Below are positions 60,232 to 64,000 of a stretch of 64,000 nucleotides of DNA, one piece after another; within the stretch, counting starts at the first letter, position 1, and the number at the start of each line of letters is the position of its first letter. The stretch covers positions 1 through 64,000 of the forward strand of contig NZ_JAFKOH010000006.1 of the NCBI RefSeq assembly GCF_017303375.1, written 5' to 3'. Both the position numbers and the translations under genes were made by a program. The notes under the pieces were generated by a model, which saw only the letters and a program-made list of their open reading frames with translations, did not search any database and had not been told where the DNA came from. The stretch comes from Bacillus sp. NTK074B. Its GTDB lineage: Bacteria; Bacillota; Bacilli; Bacillales; Bacillaceae_B.

Positions 60232-60268
60232 ACACTCGGAAATCATCATGATTTCCGAGTGTTTTCTA
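60232..60268. terminator. Bidirectional terminator after the thioesterase gene
   Basis: AACACTCGGAAATC pairs with GATTTCCGAGTGTT around five bases; A tract on the left and TTCTAT on the right. It also overlaps the last codon of the minus-strand gene at 60266. Confidence 0.85.
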
Positions 60269-60520
60269 TATCAGGTATGGAATAAGGATGTATATCAGAA
60301 CAGAGAAGGCCATTATGCTATGTCCTATTGTATAATAGCGGCGGCTTTCTTTAATGTTGATAACAACATACATTACGTTGGTACCGAGAAGTATGAGGGG
60401 AAACCATACGGAATGTTCAGAGTATGGTTGAAACCCAGTGTATATGGAAACAACTCCTCCTAAAAGGAATAATAATATGGATACTACCAGAAAAACCTTT
60501 CCACCCTGATTCTCCTTCAT
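60266..60520 (-). CDS. Small membrane protein, 84 aa
   Basis: An 84-residue protein with three predicted membrane segments (about 8-28, 38-55 and 65-83). No family is recognised. AGGAGG lies seven bases before the ATG. It starts 11 bases after the stop of the second orphan permease gene on the same strand, so it is the last gene of that three-gene unit. Confidence 0.75.
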   Translation of the reverse strand: MKENQGGKVFLVVSILLFLLGGVVSIYTGFQPYSEHSVWFPLILLGTNVMYVVINIKESRRYYTIGHSIMAFSVLIYILIPYLI

Positions 60521-60531
60521 CCCTCTTCCTC

Positions 60532-61536
60532 CTATCGCTTCAAGGTAAATAGGTCTGATGAGACGGAGACCTCTTTCTCAAAAAGTTGTTCTTTCGACTT
60601 CTTCTTAACTTTGGCACCCTCCCCTTCAATCAAGGATCTCCTAAGGGTGGAACTGATAACGTTCACGCACAGGATCAAGATGGCGAATAAAGTCAGTGGG
60701 ACAACGACAAGCATCGGACGCAGAAAGATCTGCTGGATGTTGATGGCGATCGTCGCAGCCCATTCGTTCGTTTCGGAAAAATAAACAGGGATGCTTTCCA
60801 TGATGCCGAAGTCAGCGATCTTCAGGCCGCCAAGGCACATATGAAGGATGCCGAGTTGTATGAGCAGAGCAAGGGTCTGGGAAACCTGTTCAGAAAATAA
60901 CACGATTGAGTGTCTTCTGAACTGTGGAAGCAGATGCTGCTTGAATAAATGAAGTCGGCCTGCCCCCATCGTTCGTGATACCTGTATGAATTCACTCTTC
61001 ATAAAAAGCTTCATCTCTTCTCCTAAATAAATCCCGAGAGATGGGATCGTCACAGCGGCAATCGCAACTACTTGAATGAAGAAGTATCGATTGGACGACA
61101 GTGCTTCGGATTGAAAAGCTCCCTCAAGGGGAACGAGTAACGCAAATACGATAATGGCGAGAGGAATATATTGAAATGACTCCCCCAGCCCTTTCATGAA
61201 TCTTCCGAAGAAGGCAGGAAGGAATGTATACATGACAGCAAAGAAAAATCCTAGAACCATACGTAATAGGGCAATGGCCAGAGCGGCAAACATAGTATAT
61301 TTTGCTCCGGCTAATAAGAGCAGCAGAAAATTCCTTCCCAGTTTATCACTCCCTAGGGGAGGCATTTCACCAGGGTTGAACGGCGGTGCCGCTATCACTC
61401 TCCCATCCTCATCGGAGAGATAGTCCACCACCTCGTCATAACCGGGATTCATGACGGGTACCAGAAAGCTGACACTAATAAAAGCAACTAGGATCAGGAC
61501 AGGTAGTGCTAATCGTGTGGACATCCAGCTATTCAT
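60532..61536 (-). CDS. Peptide-type ABC permease (DppC-like), orphan
   Basis: A 334-residue permease of the BPD_transp_1 family: an N-terminal membrane segment, an outside loop with MPPLGSDKLGRNFLLLLLAG (the DppC-type GTDxxGRD region), and about five more segments with an EAA-like loop VSRTMGAGRLHLFKQHLLPQ. The C-terminal tail is basic and charged. AAGGGGGG lies upstream of the ATG, and the gene overlaps the preceding permease gene by eight bases. No ATPase or binding protein gene lies next to it. Confidence 0.85.
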   Translation of the reverse strand: MNSWMSTRLALPVLILVAFISVSFLVPVMNPGYDEVVDYLSDEDGRVIAAPPFNPGEMPPLGSDKLGRNFLLLLLAGAKYTMFAALAIALLRMVLGFFFAVMYTFLPAFFGRFMKGLGESFQYIPLAIIVFALLVPLEGAFQSEALSSNRYFFIQVVAIAAVTIPSLGIYLGEEMKLFMKSEFIQVSRTMGAGRLHLFKQHLLPQFRRHSIVLFSEQVSQTLALLIQLGILHMCLGGLKIADFGIMESIPVYFSETNEWAATIAINIQQIFLRPMLVVVPLTLFAILILCVNVISSTLRRSLIEGEGAKVKKKSKEQLFEKEVSVSSDLFTLKR

Positions 61537-62413
61537 ACTGGTCCCCCCCTTCCAACCACTTTGATAGAATGCTAGAGCCTACCGTAAATACGATAAAAAA
61601 CGGGACAAATATGAGGAGCATCCCAAGGAAGAATGCAGCCGGAGAACTGGTCGCCGTTCGCAGCAACGTCTGCATGAACCCATTGATGTTAAATAGAAGT
61701 TCAATGATTAATAAGTTAGAAAGCATCAATAAAAAGATCGGTTTGAGATGGAAGAAGAAGTGAATCCATACATTCCTGAACAGATGATGCCAAACTGTAT
61801 ACGCCCTTCTGAATCCTTTTGAATAGGAAAACTCCACATAGGGTTTACCTTCTTCTTCTTTTAACTGAAACAGAAACTGTTTTAGTAAGAACACAACCGG
61901 CAGAACCGACAAACAGAGAATAGGTAAAAAGTAGATCCGCTCTTCACCCATGGCATAAATATCGAACACCAACAGGTTCGTCTTTTTAAATATCCAAATG
62001 ATAAAAAGCTGAAATAGAACCACAATAAACACATCCGGTAAAGCATCCAGCAAATTGACGATTTTAGTAGAGAAACGATAGGCTTTCCGGGGCAATAACA
62101 TGAGGGAATAGCTTAAAAGCACCGACAGACTTACCGCTAAGAAGAACGAACTGAAAAGAATCAGGAACGAATATACATACGTTTCAGAAAAGACTTCATT
62201 GATGCTGTATTGCTTATTTCCCTCTCCCCAATATATGTAGATGGATGACGGATGCATGATCTCCACCCACGTCTGCTGCAATCGATCCCCGTAGGCAGCT
62301 AGATTAATCAATAGCTCTGTATCGTATGCGAGCAATGAACCGATTCCACTAAGCAGATACAACCCCAACACAACAACCAGAAAATGAAAGGAAGTCTCTG
62401 GCATCCTTTTCAT
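61529..62413 (-). CDS. Peptide-type ABC permease (DppB-like), orphan, divergent
   Basis: A 294-residue membrane protein with about six membrane segments that appears to be the partner of the following DppC-like permease. The EAA loop region is FSYSKGFRRAYTVWHHLFRN, and the LLDALPDVFIVVLFQ and SNLLIIELLFNINGFMQTLL segments match BPD_transp_1. It is more diverged than a normal DppB. The ATG at 62413 is five bases after GGAGGG; the frame runs upstream to a TTG without a site. It is the first gene of the permease pair unit. Confidence 0.8.
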   Translation of the reverse strand: MKRMPETSFHFLVVVLGLYLLSGIGSLLAYDTELLINLAAYGDRLQQTWVEIMHPSSIYIYWGEGNKQYSINEVFSETYVYSFLILFSSFFLAVSLSVLLSYSLMLLPRKAYRFSTKIVNLLDALPDVFIVVLFQLFIIWIFKKTNLLVFDIYAMGEERIYFLPILCLSVLPVVFLLKQFLFQLKEEEGKPYVEFSYSKGFRRAYTVWHHLFRNVWIHFFFHLKPIFLLMLSNLLIIELLFNINGFMQTLLRTATSSPAAFFLGMLLIFVPFFIVFTVGSSILSKWLEGGDQYE

Positions 62414-62641
62414 AAAAACCCTCCAATGAATTTCCAAATTGATACAAATTTACTATATTCATGTTACAATAATGTAATATAATTTGTAAATGTATTTAGA
62501 AAATTTTTACTACTATGTTTTTATGTCGCAAATACAGGGCTTCTTTTACTTGTATGTATCATCAATTCCTCACATATTCTTGAAACTTTATTGACTTGGG
62601 AACCGTAATCTTTGTATAAGATAAAAGGAAGTGTGATAAAA

Positions 62642-63298
62642 ATGAAGAAAAATATTGTTCTCTGGGATCTCATGATTTATGTGGCACTCCCTCTATTTGT
62701 GTGGAAGATTTTACGAGATTACACAGGGGATTATTATGCCATGCTCCTTTCTTCAGTGCCGGGTATCCTTTATACGATCTACCGGTTCATTGAAATGAAG
62801 AAAGTGAATACCTTCGGCCTGTTCATTCTCTTCACCTTGATTATCGGTACGCTGATCGACGTACTGGCTGGTTCGTCTTTACAGCTTCTTTGGAATAATG
62901 TCTATTACGCGGCCGGGATCAGTTTGTTTTTCTTAGGGACCATGGTCCTCAGAAGGCCCATCACCCTTTACTTTGGTCTTGATTTTGCAGAGCTCCAAGG
63001 TCATGACCGCATGTTTAGTAAGCGACTTTTCTATAAGAAACCTTTATATATCTTGTTTCAGCTGATCACGCTTTCCTTCGCTTTAAGGAGTGGGATCCTT
63101 GCCATTGTGAAAGCTTGGCTCATTATGGAGTATGGTGTAGAGGCATTCGATAAAGGGATCATTCTGCGCCAGGCATTCAGCTGGATCATGACGGGTGTTA
63201 CTATTATCGGATTCTTCTATATAGGGAAGATAATTAAAGAATCTCCTCATTTAATTAAAGAAGTTCAGGACGAAGTGGATAAAGAAGAGGCCATCTAG
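62642..63298 (+). CDS. VC0807-like membrane protein
   Basis: A 218-residue protein with about six membrane segments and a short acidic C-terminal tail (KEVQDEVDKEEAI). It resembles the VC0807 family of unknown function by length and by the SSVPGILYTIYRFIEMKKVNTFGLFIL stretch (residues about 33-59). AAGGAAG lies eight bases before the ATG at 62642; an upstream ATG at 62612 is possible but has no site. Divergent from the orphan permeases. Confidence 0.8.
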   Translation: MKKNIVLWDLMIYVALPLFVWKILRDYTGDYYAMLLSSVPGILYTIYRFIEMKKVNTFGLFILFTLIIGTLIDVLAGSSLQLLWNNVYYAAGISLFFLGTMVLRRPITLYFGLDFAELQGHDRMFSKRLFYKKPLYILFQLITLSFALRSGILAIVKAWLIMEYGVEAFDKGIILRQAFSWIMTGVTIIGFFYIGKIIKESPHLIKEVQDEVDKEEAI

Positions 63299-63467
63299 CA
63301 TTTTGGAAGTCATACCTTCTGCCGCCCTTCTAATTCCACATTATGGAACATTCAGCCTATTTTTTCTATTATTGATCAAAGAACTTGTCAAACGAAACAA
63401 TTACAAATATTGGGTTCAACTTTCCATTCCCTCCTACATATAATAGTCCGAGAGGAGGCATCTCAGA

Positions 63468-63653
63468 ATGGATAGATTTATTCTTTTGTTGGTAGCGGGT
63501 ATTCTTTCCGGTTTCGCACTGTTAAGGGTTCCATTGGCAGGTACGTTTCTAGCGAGTGTATCCCCGGTAACGGACATCATTGGTATTCTAGCTATACTCA
63601 TATTCTCACTTTTCTTAATCTATAAAGGGACTATGGCGATACTCGGCAAGTGA
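63468..63653 (+). CDS. Two-TM small protein, 61 aa
   Basis: A 61-residue protein with two membrane helices (about 3-20 and 35-53) joined by the LAGTFLASVSPVTD loop. AGAGGAGG precedes the ATG at a good distance. A TATAAT box near 63440 could be its -10. No family recognised. Confidence 0.74.
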   Translation: MDRFILLLVAGILSGFALLRVPLAGTFLASVSPVTDIIGILAILIFSLFLIYKGTMAILGK

Positions 63654-63659
63654 AGGGAG

Positions 63660-63687
63660 AGACCCGGATTTATTCCGGGTCTTTTTT
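63660..63687. terminator. Bidirectional terminator at the convergent end
   Basis: GACCCGGA pairs with TCCGGGTC around four bases and is followed by TTTTTT on the plus strand. Its right half overlaps the stop codon of the next minus-strand gene. Confidence 0.85.
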
Positions 63688-64000
63688 AAATGGCTGAGAA
63701 AACCAGTATTCCAGAAGTTCTTTATATTTCTCATGGTCTATTTCTTTTTTCTCAACGTTTCCACTCTTCCATTGAGTAAAGGAAGTGTCGGTCAAGGTAA
63801 CACTGCCGTCTTCCGTCCGCATTGTCAGTAACGGATGCTTATTGAAGGGTGAATCAGGATGCTTTTCTACCGTGAGGCGGACGTTGTCCAAACAGCTTAC
63901 ATCTCTGATTGTTTCATCGATATCAAACGCGTATCCGATTCTCCAGTCCCTGTCCTTATATTTCAGTTTCATTTCTAATCGATACTCCCCATGATGGGTT
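63670..64000 (-). CDS. Hypothetical protein, runs off the window
   Basis: A soluble, charged protein of at least 100 residues, ending EYWFSQPFKKDPE. An ATG lies at 63972 but has only a distant GGGGAG, and the frame stays open to the right edge (THHGEYRLE before that ATG), so the real start is probably beyond the window. Beta-rich composition; no family recognised. It converges with the small membrane protein gene at 63468. Confidence 0.65.
   Translation of the reverse strand, partial: THHGEYRLEMKLKYKDRDWRIGYAFDIDETIRDVSCLDNVRLTVEKHPDSPFNKHPLLTMRTEDGSVTLTDTSFTQWKSGNVEKKEIDHEKYKELLEYWFSQPFKKDPE

Overview
The window is chromosomal DNA of an endospore-forming Firmicute of the family Bacillaceae. 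The evidence is two small acid-soluble spore protein genes (sspE, sspK), strong AGGAGG ribosome binding sites, sigma-A, sigma-B and sigma-G type promoters, CtsR and PerR operators, and a gene order that follows the Bacillus subtilis block rrn - ygxA - ygzB - perR - bcp - hemL/gsaB - ygaE - ygaD - ygaC - ygaB - sspE - fabL - yfhS - mutY - yfhP - yfhJ - sspK - yfhH - recX - yfhF - yfhE - yfhD. The Bacillus-type interspersed repeats fit a marine or soil Bacillus sensu lato (for example Rossellomorea-like), but the species cannot be fixed from this sequence. No phage, insertion sequence, CRISPR array or tRNA was found.

Layout. 1-320: 5' end of a 16S rRNA gene on the minus strand with tandem P1/P2 promoters. 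320-7945: ygxA, ygzB, perR (with its own PerR box), a PduO-type cobalamin adenosyltransferase coupled to a hydroxyacid dehydrogenase, the peroxiredoxin bcp, a small potassium channel and a three-gene ABC-2 exporter. 7989-11237: composite repeat, hemL and an aromatic-acid-exporter-like membrane protein. 11281-17250: a five-gene peptide ABC importer operon on the minus strand with a probable CodY site. 17439-29733: the conserved yga/yfh core (ABC exporter, ygaC, ygaB, sspE, fabL, mutY, yfhP, sspK, recX and small spore-associated genes). 29815-34744: a VOC protein facing a TetR regulator, an AarF/UbiB kinase-like protein, an alkyltransferase-like protein, a HAD phosphatase and small membrane proteins. 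34876-45401: CtsR-controlled clpE, a large catalase with a sigma-B promoter, a phosphodiesterase, an MFS transporter, azoreductase and ferritin. 45483-51596: transporters, a low-complexity coat-like protein, a TerC protein behind an unusual inverted repeat, and a BASS transporter coupled to a truncated FAD-oxidase. 51781-64000: threonine aldolase, alpha/beta hydrolase, a YunD-like phosphoesterase, a lipoprotein sortase with its probable anchored substrate, flotillin, a cobalamin riboswitch in front of a thioesterase gene, and an orphan pair of peptide-type permeases.

Themes. Oxidative stress and metal handling recur (PerR, Bcp, catalase, ferritin, TerC). Spore genes cluster in 20700-29700. 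Several repeat families keep their ends while the internal hairpin changes. The most distinctive observations are the covarying hairpin repeats at 25891-26180 and 13299-13460, the B12 riboswitch before an acyl-CoA thioesterase, the lipoprotein sortase and DUF4397 pair, and the 15-bp inverted repeat around the terC -10 box.
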